64,000 nucleotides of DNA from JBCCSZ01 sp039821145 (GTDB lineage Bacteria > Bacteroidota > Bacteroidia > Chitinophagales > Saprospiraceae): positions 310,001-374,000 of the forward strand of contig JBCBOS010000001.1 in assembly GCA_039821145.1 (NCBI GenBank), written 5' to 3'. Made by a program: the position numbers and the translations under genes. Shown here one piece after another: positions 35,301 through 42,301 of the stretch. Under the pieces are notes generated by a model. The model was not told the origin of the DNA, did not search any database, and worked only from the letters and a program-made list of their open reading frames with translations. The first letter of the stretch is position 1, and every line of letters starts with the position of its first letter.

Positions 35301-38092
35301 GTCGGAGTTGCTTGGGCTTCGTTGTGATCCACAAGGCCGTCGTCATCCGCATCGATGTCCAACCAATTGGGCAAGCCATCGCCATCGCGGTCTACCGCAC
35401 CACCTCCGCTGGGGTAATCCAGTCGAGTACCCGCATCAGGTCCGTCGGCTGACACGGTGATGACTGCGTTGTCGTAGTTGTCGTCCCATCCATCCTTGTT
35501 GGCATCTGTCCGGGTGCCTGCCCCATTGTCGGCCATGCCATTGCCATTGCCATCTTGGCCACCCGATTCGATCACATCGGCAATGCCATCCGCATCGGCA
35601 TCCAAGTCCAGGTGATTGGCATAGGCATCACCATCAAAATCAATGTCGGCATCGGCAAGGCTTTGGTCGACGAGTGGAGAAGCGGCGATGTCATCTGCCC
35701 AACCATCGTCATTGGCATCTCCTGTGGCGGGATTGGTCATACTGTCCACCTGCCCATTGCCATCGGCATCCACGCCTCCGACTTCCACCAAATCGGCAAT
35801 GCCGTCGTCATCGCTGTCAAGGTCAAAGAAGTCGGGTACCAAATCGCCGTCTGTATCCGGGTTGGGAATGAAGGAAGTGGCAGGCTGATCTGGGTCATAG
35901 GCATCTGCCAAACCATCGTTGTCTCCATCGGCCATGGTAGAAGGATCACCGGGGGTGGCGTAGTCGACTTGTCCATCATTGTTGGTATCTGTGCCGCCCG
36001 CCTCTACAATGTCGGGAATGCCATCATTGTCACTGTCCAAATCGAGGAAGGCAGGAATGCCGTCATTGTCGCTGTCCAGTGAACTACAGATTCCGTAGGA
36101 ATTGAGGGTGCAGAAGTCTTCGTCTTGGTAATTGGGGATGTTGTCGTTGTCGCTGTCAATTGTCGGATCAGCTTCCAGGCAGGAATACAGATAGTCAAAT
36201 TCGTTGAAGGTGACAGTGGTTCCCGATCCATAACTGCCATTTCCCGATCCACCAATGGTATGTACATCGTTGAGAATCACCTCAAAGTATCCATCGCCAT
36301 GGGTACAGCAAATGCCATCATTGAAGGCATCTGTAATGACCAAGTTATAGGTGCCATTTGGCACGGTAAAGGTTTCTGTTTCCAGGGCATTGGCCGTTGT
36401 GTAGCTTCCTCCGCTTTCCACCACAGCATTGGATGCGTTTCTAAGCTCCCAGCTGAAGTCCGCAGGAAAATTGTCCATCTGAATATTGAGCTGCACCTTG
36501 ATGCTGTCCAGGAAAGGCAGATTGCAAGACTCCATGAAGTTGGGCAGGCCATCATTGTCCCAATCTATGTCAATGGCATCAGCAGTTCCATCGCCATCGT
36601 TATCTGGCCCACAGTCTGCCACCACCATCATGTTGACACTTTGGTTTTCTTGCTTGGCAAACCACCAGGTATTGATGGTATTGAGATCACCAAAATCGTA
36701 ATCTGTCCAAGTATGACAAGCTGGCGTACATCCCACTGTTTCCACTTCGCTGCCAGTGGGGGCCTCGCTGATATTTGAGTCGTCGTAGTAAAAGCCAAGT
36801 GAATATCCAACAGGTGGACTGGGTCGTTCGATGGTGGCAGTAAATCCATTGAGGTTGTACTCCGCATCGTAAACGGGAATGTGATAGCCTCCTTGCGAAA
36901 AGGTCACCTTGGTGGGAACGGGGTTGGCCAAATTGACAGCATTGCCCAAGCCATCCAGTCCATCCCAGGGGATGTGCCGGATGTAAATGCCGGGAATGGT
37001 ATCCGTCAGTTGTTGCTCCACGTAAAAGGCCAACAAGCGGTCAGCTGTTCCCGGATCGTAGACGCCTGTGCCACTGGCCTGGTCCTGGTCCAGCAGCACT
37101 TCTACGACGCCGGTTTTGGTTGTCACAAGCTTGAAAAAATAGCCCGACTGTGGACAACCGTATAATAAGGTAGAATCCGTCAGCAATTCTCCAAAAGTAC
37201 CTGATGGATATATGCTGGCATCCGGATCGTTGAGATAAACGGCATATTCAGGAATGTTTCCCTGCATGCTTTGCAAAGACTTTCGATTTTCCACCACTCC
37301 CAATCCAGTAGCAGTCCCGGTGGAGTTGAGCGAAATGTTGAATGCCCAAGGTTGGAAGCCCGAACCATTGAAGTCTATTTTGGACACATACTGCTCATCT
37401 GTATACACATAAAAAGTGCCGTTGAAGGGGCGGTGGTAATCGCCATAAGTAGTGGCGTTGAGTCTGTTGGAGGGAGCCGCAAAAGCCCAGTTGTAGGCGA
37501 ATACGCGTCCGTTGATGGCAGCAGGAGTTGTTCCATTGGTCGCCACGGTGATGTCGAAGTATTCGAAGGTGAGCACCCCAGTATTGTAGGTAGAAGAATC
37601 GCGATTGAATTCTATGTAGTAATCACCAGCAGCCAAGCCAGTCGGATCGAATACAAATGGCGTGTACCCCCCTGAACCAGCAATGGGAGCAGGTCCGGCA
37701 TTGCCTTGTGACCAATTGTTGATGTTGGCCGTTGTGCCATCGATTCGTTGGGCCGTATACACCACTGTGCCATCCGGAGCTTTGATGCGGAACCAGCCTG
37801 TTACCTGGGGGCTATTGGTGTAGATGCTGCTCCTGGGTTGTGAGAAGCCCAAAAACACCTGCTCCTTGTTGGGATGCTCGATGTGGATGTACAATCGGGT
37901 CGACGAATCTCCATCATAACGCGCAAAATCGTAGTACGCCCCATTGTTGCAATTCAGCATGAGGGTGTCCGACGAAGCGGGAGCCAATTCCTTGATCCCT
38001 TCGGCAAAAGTTGTTTGTTGAAAGAAGAGTAGACACAGTGTAGCACACAGCCATACAGGACGCAATCCAATGCGTTTCAGAAATGAGACCAT
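29330..38092 (-). CDS. Giant T9SS-exported thrombospondin type-3 repeat protein
   Basis: A 2,920-residue cell-surface protein. Signal peptide 1-~31; a non-repetitive N-terminal region to ~490; a short beta-type domain ('LNIQMDNFPADFSWELRNASNAVVESGG...NGTYNLVITDAFNDGICC') around 520-600; then about 2,100 residues of thrombospondin type-3-like Ca-binding repeats (D-x-D-x-D-G-x-x-D, typically 'DLDSDNDGIPDIVEAGG'). A fibronectin-III-like segment (~2735-2835) and a T9SS type A sorting domain beginning 'LSVFPNPVGERS' (~2838-2920) close the protein. The Asp-rich repeats should bind many Ca2+ ions and stiffen in seawater-like calcium. An adhesin or surface-layer role is inferred. Three segments of ~456 residues are near-copies of each other. 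It has its own terminator and is flanked by MORN-caspase and T9SS esterase genes. Confidence 0.93.
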   Translation of the reverse strand: MVSFLKRIGLRPVWLCATLCLLFFQQTTFAEGIKELAPASSDTLMLNCNNGAYYDFARYDGDSSTRLYIHIEHPNKEQVFLGFSQPRSSIYTNSPQVTGWFRIKAPDGTVVYTAQRIDGTTANINNWSQGNAGPAPIAGSGGYTPFVFDPTGLAAGDYYIEFNRDSSTYNTGVLTFEYFDITVATNGTTPAAINGRVFAYNWAFAAPSNRLNATTYGDYHRPFNGTFYVYTDEQYVSKIDFNGSGFQPWAFNISLNSTGTATGLGVVENRKSLQSMQGNIPEYAVYLNDPDASIYPSGTFGELLTDSTLLYGCPQSGYFFKLVTTKTGVVEVLLDQDQASGTGVYDPGTADRLLAFYVEQQLTDTIPGIYIRHIPWDGLDGLGNAVNLANPVPTKVTFSQGGYHIPVYDAEYNLNGFTATIERPSPPVGYSLGFYYDDSNISEAPTGSEVETVGCTPACHTWTDYDFGDLNTINTWWFAKQENQSVNMMVVADCGPDNDGDGTADAIDIDWDNDGLPNFMESCNLPFLDSIKVQLNIQMDNFPADFSWELRNASNAVVESGGSYTTANALETETFTVPNGTYNLVITDAFNDGICCTHGDGYFEVILNDVHTIGGSGNGSYGSGTTVTFNEFDYLYSCLEADPTIDSDNDNIPNYQDEDFCTLNSYGICSSLDSDNDGIPAFLDLDSDNDGIPDIVEAGGTDTNNDGQVDYATPGDPSTMADGDNDGLADAYDPDQPATSFIPNPDTDGDLVPDFFDLDSDDDGIADLVEVGGVDADGNGQVDSMTNPATGDANDDGWADDIAASPLVDQSLADADIDFDGDAYANHLDLDADADGIADVIESGGQDGNGNGMADNGAGTRTDANKDGWDDNYDNAVITVSADGPDAGTRLDYPSGGGAVDRDGDGLPNWLDIDADDDGLVDHNEAQATPTAGILFPSSGTDSDGDGMNDIFEQPATIGSFGGAGLSPTNTDGVAVDGSDYLDVDADNDLENDAIEGHDTDGDGNVDGSDSPAAGTGMATGTDVDNDGLDDGFDNNTSSKDPTNGNLEPESYVNFDDLSTNERDWRETTDIDLDNDGVTNAAEDGGTGFDPVGDADGDGTPNAFDDSDATSGFPTWTDSNNDGINDAYDADLDGVPDYADLDSDNDGIPDIVEAGGSDADGDGRADDLTDTDLDGLVDIYDGNCTNASCTPATTGTDLTPDDRDGDGLDDMYDLDSDNDGLADIIEVGGVDADGNGMADDMINPATGDLNSDGWSDAIDASPIVNTSLSDATIDFDGDAYPNHLDLDSDDDGITDVRESGGQDGNGDGLAEDGSLAGTRVDANNDGWEDNYDNGVMTSTADGSDANSLADFPTGTKQADQDGDGLPNWLDIDADNDGIVDNSESQLTSSTQYVAPLTGPSSDSDNDGLNDAYEQPGTIGSYGGVGIIPINTDGADNPDYLDVDSDNDLENDAIEGHDTDGNGVVNGSDAATANTGLATGTDSDQDGLDDGFDNNIGSREATDGGLDPESYANADDNSTNERDWRETTDIDLDNDGIPNIAEDGGTGFNPIADADGDGTPNFTDDNDVTPGFPTFVDSNNDGINDVFDMDLDGVPDYIDLDSDNDGIPDIVEAGGDDANGDGRADDLTDTDGDGLVDTYDGSCVGVGCSPSTTGTDLTAPDSDGDGLADPYDIDSDNDGIPDLIEAGGTDADKNGIVDNTVDADDDGLADIYDENANDGSGSGGTNGTALAETDGSGNWVSGTGNSLDSDGDGQADGIDLDSDSDGLPDIIEAGGNDSNNDGYVDYATPGDASTMADADNDGLVDTYDPDQNTAIANTDTDGDGTTDAYDLDSDNDGIADLVEVGGVDSDGNGRVDQMSNPSTGDTDNDGWADVMETTPLVDQNLTDNDIDFDGDSYPNHLDLDSDGDGITDVTESGGQDGNADGLADNGSSGGTRTDANADGWDDNYDGGVITAAADGPDANSRLDYPTGSGNPDFDGDGLPNWLDIDADDDGIVDNSEAQQTSNLRYVAPGADNDGDGLADAYETLATVGTFGGAGIDPVNTDGLGDGDDYLDANADNDAEQDVLEAHDTNGDGVVNGSDSPVANTGLATGADTDNDGLDDGFDNNIGSVDPTDGNLEPENYANADDASTNERDWREVNDIDIDDDGIPNSAEDGGTGFDPLADADGDGVPNFQDDNDTTTGFPTFVDRNNDGINDAYDADVDGIPDYYDLDADGDGIPDLVEARGVDTNGDGRVDDLTDTDGDGLANTYDGNCSGTGCSPATTGTDLSPPDTDLDGTPNYYDLDADNDGIPDLVEAGGIDTNGDGRVDDNTDGDEDGLADVYDENATDGNGVGGTNGVALVETNSSGVWQDGASGNVLDTDGDNLVDGLDLDADNDGIPDIREAGGVDFGGSGMVDTGLSPWDVDGDGFADVYDTNVGDGPGGTGANGTALVRTTADTDADGKVGAVGESMTAGGSNNINADGDGRANHIDLDSDNDGITDVVENAGGNTTADHSSGSLDGIFGDASAISDANTNGWHDSASSSTTDTDGDQIPDYLDVDADNDGIPDYLEGVCTLGCPIPSGGESDANDNGVLDLYEGLTASNGSSGGNVGVTPHADADDMVDAIPDYLDTDTDEDGAYDWTEGFDVDGDDGAADDLMQMASTFAGNNSGNAGVYINANDTDSDGLPDWLDNLNGAGYTTGTRPPFLTYGSSFWQDGNGNGLADVLDVAEGGTLAPLPDANGGDKDWRDITSAPSLPLELTYFVVEEKDCQLLLNWGSESEVVFSHFEIEHSVDGRNFELLETVSSSNKGGDDYQFVHQTESQSNYYRLKMVDLDAAYRYSDIAYGEQNCEQGQAKLSVFPNPVGERSILNLRHEGFTAGFQLTIVGQSGEIVRQLEVQDAKGQTVVPIDVSDLASGMYWINAYTADELISIKFVKM
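31244..32608 (-). repeat. Super-repeat copy 3 (residues ~1829-2283)
   Basis: 455 codons with the same landmark order as copies 1 and 2 ('DLDSDNDGIADLVEVGGVD' to 'ATTGTDLSPPDTDLDGT'). It is separated from copy 2 by a 474-base segment. Confidence 0.85.
32609..33082 (-). repeat. Inter-copy segment (residues ~1671-1828) itself made of duplicated parts
   Basis: 158 codons between copies 2 and 3. Its first part ('YDENANDGSGSGGTNGTALAETDGSG') is repeated after copy 3 ('YDENATDGNGVGGTNGVALVETNSSG'). Its last part ('YVDYATPGDASTMADADNDGLVDTYDPDQ') matches the segment just before copy 1. Confidence 0.75.
33083..34456 (-). repeat. Super-repeat copy 2 (residues ~1213-1670)
   Basis: 458 codons, directly adjacent to copy 1, with the same landmarks ('DLDSDNDGLADIIEVGGVD' to 'STTGTDLTAPDSDGDGLAD'). 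DNA similarity to copy 1 is also visible, e.g. the shared GTTTCCCGCCAATC at 33515 and 34888. Confidence 0.85.
34457..35824 (-). repeat. Super-repeat copy 1 in the giant protein (residues ~757-1212)
   Basis: 456 codons starting 'DLDSDDDGIADLVEVGGVD' and running through 'DFDGDAYANHLDLDAD', 'NWLDIDADDDG', 'ENDAIEGHDTDGDG', 'STNERDWRETTDIDLDNDG' and ending near 'ATTGTDLTPDDRDGDGLDD'. The same order of landmarks recurs in copies 2 and 3. Confidence 0.85.
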
Positions 38093-38487
38093 TTCAAAAT
38101 ATTTATGTTGTTAATTGTGGATGGCTCTGTGCCGGTCTCTGAAAAGACGAGGGGCAAATAATAGTATGGTATTCAGTTCTTGAGAAATGATGGTTTGTAG
38201 AGTCGTTTTCTTTCTCAGACTGTACAAGGGTCCTCTCGGACGTTGGTTCGACAAAAATTTTCACAGCATGCGCGAAGCATTAACTGAGTCATTCATATGA
38301 CAAAGTCCGTACCGTAACAGCACGTACGCATTTTATTTTTTCAATTGCTCGTGACATCACAAAACCCTACAGTTGACACATTTTGCTTCCAAGCCAAAGC
38401 CGATTCCCCGGAATGTGTTACATTTTCATTCTCCTCATTCGACCGCTCATTCCTTGTCACAAAAGCAAAAGAATCTTCGACTTCCCC
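38093..38487. other. Intergenic region upstream of the giant T9SS gene
   Basis: 395 bases with no convincing gene; short open frames lack coding character. It must hold the promoter and leader of the giant gene, but I found no good TTG/TAnnTTTG match (TATTATTTG near 38155 is one base too long). Confidence 0.45.
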
Positions 38488-39483
38488 TTATTGAAGGGAA
38501 AACTGACGGCTGTGAAGCCCTTCTTTCGATTTTACCAACAATAGATAGGTGCCCCTGGGAAGCTGAGACAGATCAGCCTCCGTGCGGTTGGCTTCTATTT
38601 GTTGTACCAGTTGACCAGAGGCATTGTGAATCATCACTTCCAAGGGGACAATCTCTTTGGTGTAGGACCACTGGATGATGTTGGTGGCTGGGCTGGGAAA
38701 CAGATGGATGGCCGCGGGGTCGGATGCGGGCAGGTTTTTGACAGAGGTCGTCTGGTACTGATCTTCTATGAAGTTGATGCACTGCATCATCTCGTCTGGG
38801 AAATTGGCAAAGTTGACGGTGTGGCCAACCCCAGGGATTTCGTTCAGAAAGGATGTCCCACCCTTGGCCTGGAGCTCGTTGTGCAAATTGTTTGCAACGT
38901 TTCGAAAATTGTCACTGTCGTTCAAACCAATGCAAATGCAGGCAGGTGCAAAACTGGCAACGGCCGAATAATTGGGCTGCCGATCACTTTCAGAGCCCGC
39001 TGCAAAAGGAATGACACCGCGAAGCTTTGGAATCGGCCCATCGTCTGTGTCCATGGCGACAATCACCGCATGTCTTCCCCCGTAGGAGAGTCCCGTCAAG
39101 TAAATGAAATCCGGATCGATGTTGTACATCGCCATGGTGGTATCAACAGAGTAGCGAAACAACTGCTTGGTCAGGCCTTCTTCATTCCAAAAGTGGCCCT
39201 GGTTTTCCGGGCAAACAATGATGGCATCCAGGCTGTCGGACAAAAAAGCAATTCTGTTCCTAAAATCTCCCGCATTGACGTTTGGACCACCTCTGAAGCC
39301 GACGACCAGTTTGTACGACTGATCGGGATCATAGTCGTCGGGCACCTGAAAATACAAGGTCCGGGTAAACTGATAGTCCGGCTCGTCAAAGGTGATGTTT
39401 TGTTGGAAGCTTCCCGTTCGTTGTGCTTGCAGGCTTGTCAGGCAGAGGCAGAGGAGTAGAAATGGGGAGAGTAGGTTTTTCAT
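38488..39483 (-). CDS. T9SS-sorted alpha/beta hydrolase (esterase/depolymerase-like)
   Basis: A 331-residue secreted enzyme. A signal peptide (MKNLLSPFLLLCLCLTSLQAQ) is followed by an esterase-type alpha/beta hydrolase: 'YKLVVGFRGGPNVNAGDFRN' (oxyanion region), nucleophile elbow GLSYGG near residue 132 ('FIYLTGLSYGGRHAVIVAMD') and His in 'GVGHTVNFANFP' near 222. The layout resembles polyhydroxybutyrate-depolymerase or feruloyl-esterase-like secreted enzymes; the substrate is not clear. The last ~75 residues ('LFPSPATNIIQWSYTKEI...GTYLLLVKSKEGLHSRQFSL') are a T9SS type A sorting domain, so the enzyme is exported across the outer membrane and probably surface-attached. It is oriented like the neighbouring giant T9SS gene, with ~395 bases between them. 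Confidence 0.87.
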   Translation of the reverse strand: MKNLLSPFLLLCLCLTSLQAQRTGSFQQNITFDEPDYQFTRTLYFQVPDDYDPDQSYKLVVGFRGGPNVNAGDFRNRIAFLSDSLDAIIVCPENQGHFWNEEGLTKQLFRYSVDTTMAMYNIDPDFIYLTGLSYGGRHAVIVAMDTDDGPIPKLRGVIPFAAGSESDRQPNYSAVASFAPACICIGLNDSDNFRNVANNLHNELQAKGGTSFLNEIPGVGHTVNFANFPDEMMQCINFIEDQYQTTSVKNLPASDPAAIHLFPSPATNIIQWSYTKEIVPLEVMIHNASGQLVQQIEANRTEADLSQLPRGTYLLLVKSKEGLHSRQFSLQ

Positions 39484-39627
39484 GTTGCTAGAGATTGGTG
39501 TGACAAAGCTGCTAACCTACTCAATTTTATCCGATTCATTTGTCTTTGTACTTGCATAAGCGCCTGACCAAAATTGCCTGACCAAAATTGCCTCGCTAAA
39601 ATTACCTACAAGATCATACAACCCAAA

Positions 39628-39653
39628 CGGGCCAGCCCATGTGGGCTGGCCCG
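39628..39653 (-). terminator. Intrinsic terminator of MORN-caspase gene 2
   Basis: An 11-bp perfect stem (39628-39638 with 39643-39653, arm CGGGCCAGCCC) with a 4-base loop. On the minus strand it is followed by TTTGGGTTGT. It lies 47 bases after the stop. Confidence 0.75.
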
Positions 39654-39699
39654 GCATCGCCTTCGTCGAAATATCCTTTCTCTTCCGTTATCTCGCCGA

Positions 39700-41373
39700 T
39701 CAACGACGGACCAATGCCACCGGCATGGCTGGATCGAATTCACCGGACAGTTTTGGCGTTTGTGCATTGGCTGTGTAGGCTCTCACTTTTCTGTGGACGA
39801 AGTCAAACAATTCTTTGATGGTAACAATGCTATTGCCATTGAAGTCTGCCTCTCCCTTCAGCCCCCTCATCAGGAAGTGACTGAAAATCCCTTGGCGCAG
39901 CCCGTGATCTTCCAAAGATACCTCGCTGCCCTTGGAGGACAATAGCAAGGCAGTGCCTCCTTCAGAATTTTCAAAGGCGCTGTAATAGTCTTTCAGACCG
40001 TCGGCCAGGGTGGAGCGCATGGCAGTCAAAGAACCAGAGTGGCAGGCATCGGCCAGACACAATTTGTGCTTGGCTTTGCTCTGCTTCAACACGGCTTGAA
40101 TGTCTTCGTGCTTCAGGCGATTGTTGAAGCCGTCGAAATCTACCGGTAGAAAAGCACCCGGCAAACCATGGCCGGAGAAGTACAATACTACCACGTCATT
40201 TTCGTCAGCTTTGAGGAACACGTCTCGCATCGTGCCCAATATATTTTTGCGCGTCGCTTCCTCATCGACCAGCACGCGAATTTGGTCGTCCTTGAGCGCA
40301 CCCCCGGCCGGGCTTTTGAGGAAGGCGTATATTTGGTAGGCATCGTCGTCGGTAAACTTAAGGACTGGCATGTGCGAATAGCGAGCCACTCCTACAACGA
40401 CTGCCCATATTTTGACTTTGTCGTCTCTGTCGACAGATACGGTGTGGGTTGGGACGGTTTCTTGCTCAACGTCAATCTGTCTGACGGGAGTCCCATAGTT
40501 CCAATTGGCGCCCAAAACCCTGCCTGCCGCAAAATGCATTACACCGTCGCCATGAGGAGCATGTCTCTTCCAGCTGCCAATGTATTTGTCTCCGTTGGAA
40601 TAGTAACAAGTGCCTTGACCCTCTGGCTTTCCATTTCGGAATTGGCCCACCCACTTGGAGCCATCGGTGTATTTGTAGGTTCCCTGTCCATCCTTGCAAT
40701 ACATGCTGTTGCAGTCGCGCAGCTCGTTGCCCGGACTGCTGCTTTGGGTGCTGAACACCTCCGTTTGAGAACTGGGGGTTTCGCTGACGTTTTCCTTGCC
40801 GAGGTATTTGCCAGCATTCCACAAACCACTGATCCGCTTGCCATTGGCCTTCACATACGTCCCTCTGCCGTCTTTGTAGTTGCCTTTCCACTGACCGACA
40901 TAGCGAGAGCCATCCGCATAAAACATGGTGCCCTTGCCGTGCAATTTCCCCCTCTTGAAGGTTCCTTCGTAGCGGTCGCCATCAGAATAGTAGTAGGTCC
41001 CTTGGCCGTGTTGAATGTCATCCTCCCACTGGCCGGTGTACTTCTCGCCATCTTTGAAGACCATGGTCCCCCTGCCGCTGAATTTGCTTCGCCGAAAAGC
41101 ACCTTCGTAAACTTCGCCGGAGGCAAACACCAATCGGCCTTGGCCTTCGCGATACTGATTGACCCATTGGCCAACATACTTATTGCCATTGCTGAAATAC
41201 AAAATGCCCTCACCGTGGATTTTGCCATTGCGGAAATCTCCTACATAGCGGGCACCGCTGGGATATACATAAGTCCCTTTACCAGAGTAACAATTGCCGT
41301 TGATGCATTGGGCCTGAGAGCTGGCCAGGAAAGCAAACACGCCGATCAGTACGAAACACCATTTTTTCATCAT
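39700..41373 (-). CDS. Secreted MORN-repeat caspase-like (C14) protease 2
   Basis: A 557-residue paralogue of the protease at 27327-29021. A signal peptide (MMKKWCFVLIGVFAFLASSQAQ) is followed by MORN repeats ('GTYVYPSGARYVGDFRNGKIHGEGILYFSNGNKYVGQW' type) in two blocks, each opening with a Cys pair ('CINGNCYSGKG', 'CNSMYCKDGQG'). A linker containing 'ETVPTHTVSVDRDDK' leads to the caspase-like domain, with His in 'VVLYFSGHGLPGAF' (~402) and Cys in 'LCLADACHSGSL' (~445). The dyad is intact. The caspase halves of the two paralogues are very similar, while the MORN parts differ in number and order. An open frame extends 8 codons upstream of the chosen start. It is divergent from the DUF4920 lipoprotein gene. 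Targets are unknown. Confidence 0.9.
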   Translation of the reverse strand: MMKKWCFVLIGVFAFLASSQAQCINGNCYSGKGTYVYPSGARYVGDFRNGKIHGEGILYFSNGNKYVGQWVNQYREGQGRLVFASGEVYEGAFRRSKFSGRGTMVFKDGEKYTGQWEDDIQHGQGTYYYSDGDRYEGTFKRGKLHGKGTMFYADGSRYVGQWKGNYKDGRGTYVKANGKRISGLWNAGKYLGKENVSETPSSQTEVFSTQSSSPGNELRDCNSMYCKDGQGTYKYTDGSKWVGQFRNGKPEGQGTCYYSNGDKYIGSWKRHAPHGDGVMHFAAGRVLGANWNYGTPVRQIDVEQETVPTHTVSVDRDDKVKIWAVVVGVARYSHMPVLKFTDDDAYQIYAFLKSPAGGALKDDQIRVLVDEEATRKNILGTMRDVFLKADENDVVVLYFSGHGLPGAFLPVDFDGFNNRLKHEDIQAVLKQSKAKHKLCLADACHSGSLTAMRSTLADGLKDYYSAFENSEGGTALLLSSKGSEVSLEDHGLRQGIFSHFLMRGLKGEADFNGNSIVTIKELFDFVHRKVRAYTANAQTPKLSGEFDPAMPVALVRR

Positions 41374-41748
41374 TGCCGAAGGGTTTTGGTTGAGCAATTC
41401 GGTTCAATTCAATGTAATGGTAGGATCTGATAGGCAAAGGATGTAAGATTAGTGAAACGGTTATGAACATCTGACCTTGCGGTCGTGAGATGGCTTAATA
41501 ACTGAATTTGGCAGAACTTAATTGTCCACCGAGATTTTTTTTTGAACAAATTAACAATTGTCGACATTTGACTGCTGGACAATTCTATCGGAAAGGTATT
41601 TTATGAGCTGGTTCTTTGTCGTACCTTTGTTGCCGATACCAAATTTGTTCCCCAGCCAAACCACAACACATAATCATTGTTTGTAATTGGCAAAGAACAA
41701 ACGATTCATGCTTCAAACCTTTATCATCAACAAAACAACATCAATCGT
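41374..41748. other. Divergent intergenic region (MORN-caspase 2 / DUF4920 lipoprotein)
   Basis: 375 mostly AT-rich bases with no gene. A TACCTTTG at 41622-41629 fits the -7 element for the plus-strand gene, although no good -33 TTG precedes it. Confidence 0.4.
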
Positions 41749-42291
41749 ATGACAATGAAGAATGGCCTATTTTTCGCACTAATACTCAGTTCATGCCTCT
41801 TCGCCGCCTGTGGTGGAGGCGATGCCAATACACAAGGGGCTGCCGCAGAAGAAGCCAGCCAGACCGAACAAACCGCCGAGGCAGCAGACAAGGGACCATC
41901 TACCTTTGGCGAAGAGATCACCACGGACGATGCCATCATGTTGGCCGAACTGCCAGCCAAGTTAGAAAATGTCGACTCCCTCAAAGTCAAAATCCGCGGA
42001 ACAGTAGAATCTGTCTGCCAGGTCAAAGGCTGCTGGATGAATGTTGTCTCCCAAGATGAAAATGGAGAGCCAATTTTTGTCAAATTCAAAGATTATGGCT
42101 TCTTTGTACCAGTAGACATTACAGGACAAGAGGTCGTCATGGATGGCTATGCATACCGCGAGGTAACGTCTGTATCCGAACTCCGCCACTACGCCGAAGA
42201 CGAAGGCAAGAGCAAAGAAGAAATTGCTGCCATCACCGAGCCACAAGAAGAACTCAAGTTCATGGCATCCGGTGTTTTGGTAATGAACTAA
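41749..42291 (+). CDS. DUF4920-domain lipoprotein
   Basis: A 180-residue lipoprotein with lipobox LFAAC, followed by a Gly/Ala/Glu/Gln-rich linker of ~30 residues. The rest is the DUF4920 domain: 'SLKVKIRGTVESVCQVKGCWMNVVSQDENGEPIFVKFKDYGFFVPVDITGQEVVMDGYAYREVTSVSELRHYAEDEGKS'. The invariant 'C-x(3)-G-C-W' motif is present; such OB-like domains may bind a metal or act in envelope redox/copper handling, but the function is not established. The ATG at 41749 or 41755 gives the lipoprotein signal. The TPR-cyclase gene follows after 10 bases, so the two are cotranscribed. Confidence 0.85.
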   Translation: MTMKNGLFFALILSSCLFAACGGGDANTQGAAAEEASQTEQTAEAADKGPSTFGEEITTDDAIMLAELPAKLENVDSLKVKIRGTVESVCQVKGCWMNVVSQDENGEPIFVKFKDYGFFVPVDITGQEVVMDGYAYREVTSVSELRHYAEDEGKSKEEIAAITEPQEELKFMASGVLVMN

Positions 42292-42301
42292 AAAACGGCT
42301 A

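Noticed and set aside
29330..38092. CRISPR or satellite DNA because of the dense short repeats
   Set aside because: Repeats are in frame, codon-length multiples that translate to TSP3 motifs; no constant spacer/repeat lengths.
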